Shown here: positions 1 to 7,018 of the stretch, piece after piece
Layout: each line of letters begins with the position of its first letter
How positions within the stretch are numbered: the first letter of the stretch is position 1
Source: Promethearchaeota archaeon
Lineage (GTDB): Archaea > Asgardarchaeota > Lokiarchaeia > Sigynarchaeales > MK-D1
DNA length: 12,996 nucleotides
NCBI GenBank assembly: GCA_016839385.1
Contig: JAEOUK010000035.1
Span: forward strand, 1 to 12,996
Reading direction: 5' to 3'
The notes under the pieces: generated by a model
Database searches by the model: none
What the model saw: the letters and a program-made list of their open reading frames with translations, nothing else
What the model was told of the DNA's origin: nothing
Position numbers and translations under genes: made by a program

Positions 1-705
1 GTAATAGATAACCAAAACCATGAATATCTCTACGATGGAATTCGCTTCATGAATTCTAGAGATCTGTGTTTAATTGAATATTTACCTGAACTTATCGAAG
101 CTGGAGTAAAAGCACTAAAAATCGAGGGAAGGATGCGAGAACCTCATTATGTCCATTGGGTCACAAAGATCTACAGAGAAGCACTAAATCAATATATGAA
201 AGGGGACTTATCTACTTATAAGAAAAAAGTAGGATTATGGTTAAACGAGCTGAAAAAAGTGTACAATCGCGGATTTACACAAGGATTTTTATTCCGACGT
301 ATGCAGCCTTCAGATCATCAATATAATTCTCCTACGAATTTATCTCATTGGCGTTTAATTAAACTTGGTACTATTAGTTCCTATACGAAACCGATTGGAT
401 TTGTGGAATTGACAAATGGTTTCGTAAAAGAAAAATCAAAAATAATTGTGCAAGGTAATTCGGAATCTAATACTTATTTTCATCAACAAGTTAAACAACT
501 CAAAGTCGGTTCAGAATCTGTAAAAATTACGAAAAAAGCAAATGAGTCTAATCCAATTACAATATCGATGAAATTTGATGAAGAAGTGATTCCACACAAG
601 GATTCAATTTATCTTTTTACAGACATAACCTATAAACATCGAAAATCTGGAAATTTGAAAAAAGGTTCAAAAGAGAAAAAGAAAAAAGACTATTACAAAT
701 TGTAG
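1..705 (+). CDS. U32 peptidase-family protein, C-terminal part (5' end outside window)
   Basis: The frame is open from base 1, so this is the last 234 residues of a longer gene; the ATG at 49 is internal. The N-terminal piece reads through a phrase typical of U32 proteins: NSRDLCLIEYLPELIEAGV followed by KALKIEGRM, then a YREALNQY helix. The last ~110 residues (from about GTISSYTKPIGFVEL) form the beta-barrel-like C-terminal domain found in the TrhP/YegQ branch, ending in a Lys-rich tail. Although named peptidases, characterised bacterial members (TrhP, RlhA) take part in hydroxylating tRNA or rRNA. A role in RNA modification is therefore more likely than proteolysis here, but this is inference from the family. 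The catalytic N-terminal barrel is outside the window. The gene ends 8 bp before the convergent beta-helix gene, leaving almost no room for separate terminators. Confidence 0.85.
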   Translation, partial: VIDNQNHEYLYDGIRFMNSRDLCLIEYLPELIEAGVKALKIEGRMREPHYVHWVTKIYREALNQYMKGDLSTYKKKVGLWLNELKKVYNRGFTQGFLFRRMQPSDHQYNSPTNLSHWRLIKLGTISSYTKPIGFVELTNGFVKEKSKIIVQGNSESNTYFHQQVKQLKVGSESVKITKKANESNPITISMKFDEEVIPHKDSIYLFTDITYKHRKSGNLKKGSKEKKKKDYYKL

Positions 706-713
706 TTTAATAG

Positions 714-1616
714 TTATTTTTTGTGTCTTTTTAAAAGAATCAAGGATGTAAATGCTATCAATACGCCTAAAGCAAAAATATTGTAACCTGGAATTTTGGA
801 TTCTGGCGGGAAATACGGTGCAATTAAGATATAATTGATGTGAGGTTCCATCAAGGCGTGATGATGAACTTCATACCGTGTAAAATTAACAGTTCCACCG
901 GTGTATATTGCGGGGACATCCGTAACACCATCGTTGTTGTCATCTCTAAATTCATCAAGTTTACCTGACCAATAATTGCCAAGATAATTAGTATAGTTGT
1001 GACCATGGTAAGTGTACAGGAATTGGGTTGGAGTATTAAATGTGATAGAATTCACATCTTCAAAATAAAGTTCATAGAAGGAACTTGTAAATGAGTTTAG
1101 ATACAACCACATATCGCTACACTTAAATCGATATTTGAGACCTCTCTCATTCCCGATGATATTATAAGTAATATTTATGTTACTTGCGTTCATAATGAGA
1201 ATTCCATATCTGTTCCCGGTTATTCCATTTTTATTAATAATCCCGTTCGACACATTCACCAAGTAAATTCCTGAATCATCCAATAAATTGCCAGAACCGT
1301 GAATCGTACAATTTTCAATCGTGAAGTATTCATATGCATTCGTAATGGTAATACAATTACCGACACCATCTCCTTCAATATCCTTGTCTCTAATTGTATA
1401 TGGGTTCCCTGGGGTTCCATCCCCGGAGCATATTCCTGCTGTTTGGGCATCAGTCCAGTTACCATTAATAATGATCTTTTCTTGCGTATCTGCTGTTTTT
1501 AAATTAGACAAGTTTAAACTAATATTACTTTTCGGAAATATTGGTGATGCAAAGAAAACAAGAAGAGTTAAGTAAAACACCAAAACAAAAATTAACTTGA
1601 GCTTTCCAGCCTTCAT
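714..1616 (-). CDS. Surface-anchored NosD-like beta-helix protein with Loki-CTERM-type tail
   Basis: This is a 300-aa exported protein. Residues ~5-28 form a signal/anchor helix after a basic start (KAGKLK). A GDGTPGNPYTI motif (~66-75), typical of the entry to archaeal NosD/PbH1 beta-helices, is followed by beta-helix coils (~95-200: TIENCTI, GIYLVNVSNG, GILIMNASNINIT). A GNYWSG motif plus a DDNNDG Asp/Asn-rich loop (~213-232) resembles the Ca-loop-like end of this family. The C-terminus is IPGYN, a hydrophobic helix and RHKK, matching the archaeal CTERM anchoring tails described in Lokiarchaeia. Numerous N-x-S/T sequons fit a glycosylated surface protein. The ATG at 1616 is preferred over a TTG at 1628 because it directly precedes the basic/hydrophobic leader. 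The ligand is unknown; NosD-type copper delivery should not be assumed. It lies 92 bp downstream of the amidohydrolase and may have its own promoter. Confidence 0.82.
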   Translation of the reverse strand: MKAGKLKLIFVLVFYLTLLVFFASPIFPKSNISLNLSNLKTADTQEKIIINGNWTDAQTAGICSGDGTPGNPYTIRDKDIEGDGVGNCITITNAYEYFTIENCTIHGSGNLLDDSGIYLVNVSNGIINKNGITGNRYGILIMNASNINITYNIIGNERGLKYRFKCSDMWLYLNSFTSSFYELYFEDVNSITFNTPTQFLYTYHGHNYTNYLGNYWSGKLDEFRDDNNDGVTDVPAIYTGGTVNFTRYEVHHHALMEPHINYILIAPYFPPESKIPGYNIFALGVLIAFTSLILLKRHKK

Positions 1617-1648
1617 GATCAATCCCAAAGAGAAATATGATTAAAAAC

Positions 1649-1661
1649 ACATTTAAACATT
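1649..1661 (-). promoter_or_regulatory. Possible TATA box of the beta-helix gene
   Basis: On the minus strand this reads ATGTTTAAATGTG. The TTTAAAT core is centred about 38 nt before the ATG at 1616, a spacing shared with other TATA-like boxes in this window. It is weak on its own because the whole gap is AT-rich. Confidence 0.25.
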
Positions 1662-1668
1662 GTGATAG

Positions 1669-1686
1669 ATGGAAATTAATTTCCAT
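1669..1686. repeat. Perfect 18-bp palindrome between amidohydrolase and beta-helix genes
   Basis: ATGGAAATTAATTTCCAT is its own reverse complement over all 18 bases. As RNA it would give a 7-bp stem with a TTAA loop. It lies 22 bp after the amidohydrolase stop and ~50 bp upstream of the beta-helix start. It could be an operator for a dimeric regulator or a weak 3'-end hairpin; there is no long U-run immediately after it on the minus strand. Confidence 0.55.
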
Positions 1687-1708
1687 TTTTGTATCATAAT
1701 ATCAAAAA

Positions 1709-3238
1709 TTAGTAAATTTGTTTGATAACATCAAATGCTTGTTGTTCAGTTGTAACACTTTGCGCATTACTGAACACGGAATGGAAAAATTCCCTATCTT
1801 GGGGATCGAAATACTTGAAACCGAATCTTTTCCAGTGAGAATTTTGGGACAAAGTTGATATCATCGATAATTTGTCTTTTACTAAATTCAATAGCACGAG
1901 ATTAATGATTTGATCCTGTTTTCTCTTTGCTTTCGTCGCCAGCAGTACTTCTCCTTTGTAGTTAGAGTAATTCCCATCGAATTGGAAGAGAATTTTCTGA
2001 ATATCCATTAATCCACTATGAATTAAATTAGCTACTGTGTTTGTTGCATAATCTTGAGTAGAATTCGGAGAATTGATGACACTAGAAATACCTGGTACGG
2101 GATTATGTTCGATATAGGGTGAACCATATTCTGGAAGAAGTTTTAATTGGTTTAATCCCACGATATTTTCCATATCTTCAAGGGTTCCTCCGCTATCAAA
2201 GAATTCCTTGTTCATTAAATAATAGATCAATCCAAAAGCATGTTTAGGACCAAAATAAGGGAAATCAGATCCATAAATTAAGAACTCTGACCATCGTTTT
2301 CCTGTGCGTTTCTCCACTCCGGTTAAATTATACCAATTTCGGAAATCCTTAAAGAAATTTTCTGCACCTTTCCCATGCAACATTGATAGTTCTCCCCATG
2401 TATTAGGTTGGCAGATAGTATTGTATACATCATGATCTCCAACATTTCCTTGAGCACAATGGGCAATAATTACTTTCAAATGTGGAACTAAATCAGGATT
2501 ATTGTTTTGAAGAAAATTACGGGTATTCTCAATAAGATTTCCGATGTCAAAAATTGATTGCTTTCCTCGAGTATCTAAAATAACGGGTAAATGATGTTGA
2601 GCAGCACGAACGAGAACTTTTATAGCTTCAGGACCGTAGATATGATCTATCCATCCTTCAGATCGAGGATGTAATTTTAATCCTCTAGCGCCAAGTTGAA
2701 CTCCGAAATCGACTTCTCGTACTGCTTTTTCTCCCTCCATAGGATCACAACGCATATATCCTATCATTCTTAAACTGAATGGAAATCGAGTTGTAAACCT
2801 CATAATATTTATGTTGGAGGCTCGATATCTTGCTTCTGGCATTTTATCCCGAAATACATCTTGAAAGGGAAATACACAACATTGGTCGATCAATTGCTGG
2901 CTAGCAAATCGATTATTCATATCCTTATAGGATGGATTCTGAATCAATTCCAATTGTTGGAGAATCTTTTTTAAAAAAGGAAGTTGAATGAATTCAAACG
3001 AGAGAACTGTTGGTTTACCTTTAATAGTAGTCATAAATCTCTGTTCACCCGTTTTTTCCCATTCCTGTTCAACTAAGGATTGAACTTGCCCCCAGAAATC
3101 AAAGGTACCACTTCCCGGAGCCATTGGGTTCATATTCTCTACACCGTCAACATCTTTTCCCATGTGGCTGTGTCCATCAATGACTAAAACATCTTTGAAT
3201 TTAACACCTGCATCGGATTCAATTTTCACTCGCAACAT
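1709..3238 (-). CDS. Amidohydrolase_2-family metal-dependent hydrolase with extended C-terminus
   Basis: This is a 509-aa cytoplasmic protein with the TIM-barrel amidohydrolase layout: DGHSH metal motif (residues 21-25), LKLHP (His190) after the fourth strand region, VILDTRG (~219-225), IIAHC (His260) and GSDFPY (Asp325). These are the usual metal ligands and catalytic Asp of the PF04909 group, whose members hydrolyse or decarboxylate varied substrates, so the reaction cannot be named. The barrel seems to end near GLNQLKLL (~361-368). The remaining ~140 residues, mostly helical by appearance, exceed the usual ~300-350 aa family length and are unassigned. A further insert (~35-150) separates the HxH motif from the rest. 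The ATG at 3238 has no SD. It starts 23 bp after the stop of the GCS2-type ligase, so the two are probably one transcript and may act on the same compound. Confidence 0.85.
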   Translation of the reverse strand: MLRVKIESDAGVKFKDVLVIDGHSHMGKDVDGVENMNPMAPGSGTFDFWGQVQSLVEQEWEKTGEQRFMTTIKGKPTVLSFEFIQLPFLKKILQQLELIQNPSYKDMNNRFASQQLIDQCCVFPFQDVFRDKMPEARYRASNINIMRFTTRFPFSLRMIGYMRCDPMEGEKAVREVDFGVQLGARGLKLHPRSEGWIDHIYGPEAIKVLVRAAQHHLPVILDTRGKQSIFDIGNLIENTRNFLQNNNPDLVPHLKVIIAHCAQGNVGDHDVYNTICQPNTWGELSMLHGKGAENFFKDFRNWYNLTGVEKRTGKRWSEFLIYGSDFPYFGPKHAFGLIYYLMNKEFFDSGGTLEDMENIVGLNQLKLLPEYGSPYIEHNPVPGISSVINSPNSTQDYATNTVANLIHSGLMDIQKILFQFDGNYSNYKGEVLLATKAKRKQDQIINLVLLNLVKDKLSMISTLSQNSHWKRFGFKYFDPQDREFFHSVFSNAQSVTTEQQAFDVIKQIY

Positions 3239-3261
3239 TATAATTCATACCATATAGAAAG

Positions 3262-4971
3262 TTATCGCATATCGTCGGGTAAAGCTAATTCACCCGTTAA
3301 TGGATTATTCAACGGATCTTTAGAATATTCTAATGTGAAATAGATTAGATCTCGTAAGATATTTGGAACTTGTCCTTCTTTCTGTTTGAAATCATACAGG
3401 GAAATCTGATATTCTGCTTCAGTAAGTGGGGGTTTCGCATATGTAATGTTTCCAAAAACGCTCTGTAAAACAGGCTTTAAAAACGGAGAGTACAAAAATC
3501 CAAGTTCCTTTAATTCTTCCTTGATATATTTGAACATACCTTGCACACTTTGGAATAAAAAGCGATGCGGTCGATCCTTAGGACCTAAATAAAGGTCAGC
3601 AAAATTTGGATCGTATTGATTGAGTTCTTCGTGAGTTATATTAATTCCTTTGAATAAACCAATAAGACCGCGAGATATTGCATTTTTTCGATTAAAAGTT
3701 AAAGTTTCTGAACCCACATCAGGAACCCATCGTTTCTGACTTAAAAGCTTACGTGCTTTGTAACATAATGCTTGTACCAATAATCCTAAACCGATCCGAC
3801 GACAAATGGATAGTTGAGCGTCCATAACTCGAACTTCCATAGTATTCCAGTCTGTGAAAGGAAATACATCTTGGAATCGTGCATCTTCCATGGATGCTTT
3901 TTGTAGGACTTGTAGTAGATATTTTTTATCCTCTTCGCTACCAGTAGCTAAATAGGGAATATATTTACTAGCTTCATTGCTGGAAAGCATTGTAGTGTTA
4001 TTATATAATCGTAAGGAACGAATACAATTTGGACAAGTGTATCTCCCATCTTTTACTTTCACAACGTCGGTTGGTGCGTTATTAATGATGGGGGAATTCA
4101 CCGAAAGAGCAATAATGTGAGGTAAAAAATTTCGGATCATGTCATAGCATTGTGCGCGTTCCATGTCAGAGCTAAAAGTTCCAATGTGATGGTGGTCACC
4201 TTGACTCAATCCACGTTGGTATTCTTTTGATGCAGGATTGAATGCAGAAGCTACGATATTTAAATCTCTTGGTAGAGTTTCTTTTGCTAAATTGAATAAC
4301 GTGCTAGCCCAATATGCAAGTTCCTCTGCATAGAAACATGGAGGTGTCACTAATTCTAAGATGTATGTAATCGCTGTCACATTTCCATCCCTACCAAAAC
4401 TATCGATATCAAGGTACTGTCCATCATAAAGCATGTAATTAATCTTCATGACCTTACCTTTCTCGATATCTGTTCCCATATAAGCCATTTTACCTAATTT
4501 TCCTCGGATATATTCTGGCATAGGGGTAAATCTTTTGTTCATATCGTCATATTCGTAGTTGATTAACTCATTCATGATTCTATTTGCATCTAAAATGATT
4601 TCTCCCATACGATGCACCATTTCATCGCCTTCGAGATAATTTCCAGCGTTATCACAAATTATAAGCTCCATTTCCATCCCATGGGAAAAAGGTAAAGGAG
4701 TCCAGTGTTGAACATCAGCTAAAATTTCAGCCCACGAACGTCCTCCTCCCACATTAATTACTTGAGAACCAGATCCTGTAGAAAAGACATCTTTAGATTG
4801 TGCTGTAGCAGCTGCTTTTTTTTCTCTTCTTGACAAGTGTTTGGGTTCTTCAGTCGGAGCCGGAGTACTATTGGAGAATAAACTTGATCCAGAAGTTGAC
4901 TCTCGGTTTCCACCCCCTAAATTAAAAGTGGAAGGGAGATCTTGCTCTTTGTTTCGTTTTTTCCTGGCCAT
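3262..4971 (-). CDS. GCS2/YbdK-type glutamate-cysteine ligase-like carboxylate-amine ligase
   Basis: This is a 569-aa protein. Residues ~1-78 are polar and low-complexity (basic MARKKRNK start, then S/T/P/G-rich stretches) and probably disordered. From ~90 onward the GCS2 fold is recognisable: HGMEMELI (98-104, acidic metal/ATP residues), ELVTPP (206-211), GDHHHIG (258-264), ALSVNSPI (288-295) and MEVRVMDAQLS (378-388) followed by RRIGLGLLVQAL. The family (glutamine-synthetase-like catalytic fold) forms an amide bond between a carboxylate, often glutamate, and an amine at the cost of ATP. The actual substrate is unknown. A YTCPNC segment (311-316) with a single Cys pair sits between conserved motifs. 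The protein is longer than YbdK (~370 aa) because of the tail and inserts. It is followed after 23 bp by the amidohydrolase. The ATG at 4971 has no clear SD. Confidence 0.8.
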   Translation of the reverse strand: MARKKRNKEQDLPSTFNLGGGNRESTSGSSLFSNSTPAPTEEPKHLSRREKKAAATAQSKDVFSTGSGSQVINVGGGRSWAEILADVQHWTPLPFSHGMEMELIICDNAGNYLEGDEMVHRMGEIILDANRIMNELINYEYDDMNKRFTPMPEYIRGKLGKMAYMGTDIEKGKVMKINYMLYDGQYLDIDSFGRDGNVTAITYILELVTPPCFYAEELAYWASTLFNLAKETLPRDLNIVASAFNPASKEYQRGLSQGDHHHIGTFSSDMERAQCYDMIRNFLPHIIALSVNSPIINNAPTDVVKVKDGRYTCPNCIRSLRLYNNTTMLSSNEASKYIPYLATGSEEDKKYLLQVLQKASMEDARFQDVFPFTDWNTMEVRVMDAQLSICRRIGLGLLVQALCYKARKLLSQKRWVPDVGSETLTFNRKNAISRGLIGLFKGINITHEELNQYDPNFADLYLGPKDRPHRFLFQSVQGMFKYIKEELKELGFLYSPFLKPVLQSVFGNITYAKPPLTEAEYQISLYDFKQKEGQVPNILRDLIYFTLEYSKDPLNNPLTGELALPDDMR

Positions 4972-5007
4972 TTTAAGAGTCTCTATGATTTGTCAGATTA
5001 TTCATTG

Positions 5008-5027
5008 ATAGGATTTTTTAATCCTAT
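5008..5027. repeat. 8-bp perfect inverted repeat (hairpin) upstream of ligase gene
   Basis: ATAGGATT, a TTTT spacer, then AATCCTAT: 8/8 pairing over a 4-nt loop. It lies in the 84-bp gap between the 590-aa gene and the ligase gene, 36 bp before the ligase ATG. It may end or attenuate transcription from the upstream gene, or bind a regulator near the ligase promoter. No U-tract follows it on the minus strand. Confidence 0.5.
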
Positions 5028-5055
5028 GTGTATTGTGTTATGTCCTACTGGGATT

Positions 5056-6828
5056 TTACCGAACAAATTCGTTCATTAAATTCTTGAATAAATTATAGTT
5101 ATTCAGAAAATCATATGTTAGGACCATATTTAGTAATTTAAATTTATTTGAGGGAAGGATCGATTTAATCCAATGGTTTATTTTTCCCTCTTTAAATAAA
5201 CCATCATCAATTATAAGCGATACTTCGTTTTTGAATACTCGCTTTACAATTGATTGCATTACAATATTTTCTTCTGGGTCATCCTCTACGATAATTGTTG
5301 GTTGAGATAAATAGGGAATAAAATCCAAATTAAAGAGGTACATTTTATGGGGAACTTCATTTGCATGTGCAACAAATAAATTTTTGATAATAGTTTGAAC
5401 TATCTCATAAGTTGAATCATCCGCGTTTCTCAGAGGGATGATTAGGTAATAAAATGATTTTCCTTTTGTAGAATTGATTTCTGCGTAACATTGTTCAATA
5501 GTAGGATAAATAGGGAAATTGAAACTGAATAGATTTATTATTCCAATTACGCTATCCATTTTTCCGTTAATTAAGTTTGCAGAAACAGTGCCACCCAATT
5601 CCGCAACTTTCGCAATACCAGGAGTTGGCTTTGCCATTACATTGAATGCAAAATATACTGATGATATTGGAACCTCATCAACACGGATTTTTTCCTCTTC
5701 AACTTCCTCCCATAAAGCAGTTCGAGTTAAAATTTTCTCTAAATCTTGGATTTCAGGAGGATGAGCAGCGATCAAATCCACAACATATTGCGGATTTGTG
5801 ATATGTGCTAAAATTATAAGGAGCATACCCAAAATTTCATTTTTTTTCGTATTTATACAAGAAACAATAAGATTCTGAATCAATGCTACACACTTCGGAA
5901 CATCAGTTTTTTGTAGAATTTTAATTAATTCATAATATAACCCCAATTTCAATTCTTGATTTGAAAGAAAGCTGATAAGCTGCATTGCTTCATCGAACTG
6001 TTTCAAGTAAGAAAAAGAGATGATATCTTTCAGTACAATATCTCGAATTTCTTCATTAGTGATCTCTTTACCATATTGAATTGCCAGATTCAAATCCTTA
6101 TCTAAAAAGTAATTAGCAAGATTTTGAAAAACAACGTCCTTTACTTTAATATCCCTAATCATTGGTAATTTTGAAAGTACGAGGGTTCTGTCTCTCTCTA
6201 ATCCCGCATAAATGAAATCCCCTAATAATTCTTGAATAGAAGCTTGATTTTGAACCATTTTAAGAATTTCGAAAGCGAAATTTAAATCAGAATTGTACGC
6301 TCTTTTTGCCACATCTTTGAGCTGTTCATCTTTCTCTAATTGATCTAATTCGCTTGTGTAAATTCTCTCATATTCTTTTGCTGCATTATCTAAATCCAAC
6401 TGTTTCCCATTTTTGAATTTAGGAAGTTTCTTTTTAATTTTCGATACATCTTTAATTTTGATGAAACTTGTAGAAAGTGCCTCTTTAATTCGTTTCTGAG
6501 AAACTTCTGTTCTAACATGCCAGACTAACTCTTTATATATAGTTTCTTGATATATATTTGATTGCATGACTATTTTAGCTGAACCATTGACTTCAGGAAC
6601 AATTGGAATTGTCAACATGAATGGTTTACTGGGCTCTAACATTATCGGTTTATCATATTGTTTGGGGATTTTTCCACTCAGACCATCCATCGAAAAGTAA
6701 AATTTAAACTGCTCTGGCTTTGAAGAATTACTAATTATCTGAAACGTTAGATCATACGGTTTATTACCAAGTAAGATCGCATTTGGGTAATTTTTTGCAC
6801 TAATGCTGATTATGTTGCTAGTTGACAT
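5056..6828 (-). CDS. Unrecognised protein: N-terminal beta-sandwich, alpha-solenoid, C-terminal alpha/beta domain
   Basis: I do not recognise this 590-aa protein as a named family. Residues ~1-107 look like an Ig/CARDB-type beta-sandwich (alternating hydrophobic strands such as YDLTFQII, PFMLTIPIV, KELVWHVR). Residues ~110-145 are Lys-rich and helical. Residues ~145-370 are a run of amphipathic helices with loosely repeated phrases (FAFEILKMV, LNLAIQYGKEI, RDIVLKDII, FDEAMQLI), consistent with a TPR/ARM-like alpha-solenoid. Residues ~385-590 look like a mixed alpha/beta domain (VYFAFNVMA, FYYLIIPL, KMYLFNLDFI, SLIIDDG) without a visible catalytic motif. There is no signal peptide or membrane helix, so it is probably cytoplasmic. 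It is the first gene of the leftward block and diverges from the gelsolin-like gene across a shared 190-bp control region. The ATG at 6828 has no SD but has a TATA-like box ~38 nt upstream. A scaffold or adaptor role is inference only. Confidence 0.8.
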   Translation of the reverse strand: MSTSNIISISAKNYPNAILLGNKPYDLTFQIISNSSKPEQFKFYFSMDGLSGKIPKQYDKPIMLEPSKPFMLTIPIVPEVNGSAKIVMQSNIYQETIYKELVWHVRTEVSQKRIKEALSTSFIKIKDVSKIKKKLPKFKNGKQLDLDNAAKEYERIYTSELDQLEKDEQLKDVAKRAYNSDLNFAFEILKMVQNQASIQELLGDFIYAGLERDRTLVLSKLPMIRDIKVKDVVFQNLANYFLDKDLNLAIQYGKEITNEEIRDIVLKDIISFSYLKQFDEAMQLISFLSNQELKLGLYYELIKILQKTDVPKCVALIQNLIVSCINTKKNEILGMLLIILAHITNPQYVVDLIAAHPPEIQDLEKILTRTALWEEVEEEKIRVDEVPISSVYFAFNVMAKPTPGIAKVAELGGTVSANLINGKMDSVIGIINLFSFNFPIYPTIEQCYAEINSTKGKSFYYLIIPLRNADDSTYEIVQTIIKNLFVAHANEVPHKMYLFNLDFIPYLSQPTIIVEDDPEENIVMQSIVKRVFKNEVSLIIDDGLFKEGKINHWIKSILPSNKFKLLNMVLTYDFLNNYNLFKNLMNEFVR

Positions 6829-6860
6829 GGAAATCTATGATTTAAGTTCGATTAGTAACT

Positions 6861-6875
6861 CCTATAAATTTTTTT
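6861..6875 (-). promoter_or_regulatory. BRE/TATA-like promoter of the 590-aa gene
   Basis: On the minus strand an A-rich BRE-like run leads into TTTATAGG; the 14-mer AAAAAATTTATAGG spans 6874-6861. The TATA core is ~38 nt before the ATG at 6828, implying a short 5' leader. Nearly the same 14-mer (one difference) faces the other way before the gelsolin-like gene. Confidence 0.45.
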
Positions 6876-6956
6876 GAAAGGAAATAAAATGAAAGGATTT
6901 TAAGGTTGATCTAAACATCCATTTTCATACGAGAATGGGTTAACAAACATATTCAT

Positions 6957-6971
6957 GAAAAAATTAATAGG
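6957..6971 (+). promoter_or_regulatory. BRE/TATA-like promoter of the gelsolin-like gene
   Basis: AAAAAATTAATAGG at 6958-6971 matches 13 of 14 bases of the box facing the divergent 590-aa gene. Its last base is 47 bp before the ATG at 7019, predicting a leader of roughly 25-30 nt. Confidence 0.45.
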
Positions 6972-7018
6972 AAGTAAAAAACCTCTTCTATCAAATAAAA
7001 AACTAGAGTAAACCTACA

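Noticed and set aside
49..51. ATG at 49 as the start of the U32 gene
   Set aside because: The frame is open and family-like from base 1 and the protein would lack its whole catalytic part; this is a window-edge truncation, not a short gene.
1256..1575. Three short open frames (one minus, two plus) inside the beta-helix gene
   Set aside because: They overlap a gene with a clear signal helix, beta-helix and CTERM tail; they have no family or start support.
1617..1628. TTG start adding four residues (MGLI) to the beta-helix protein
   Set aside because: An ATG at 1616 sits right before the basic-hydrophobic leader and needs no rare start codon.
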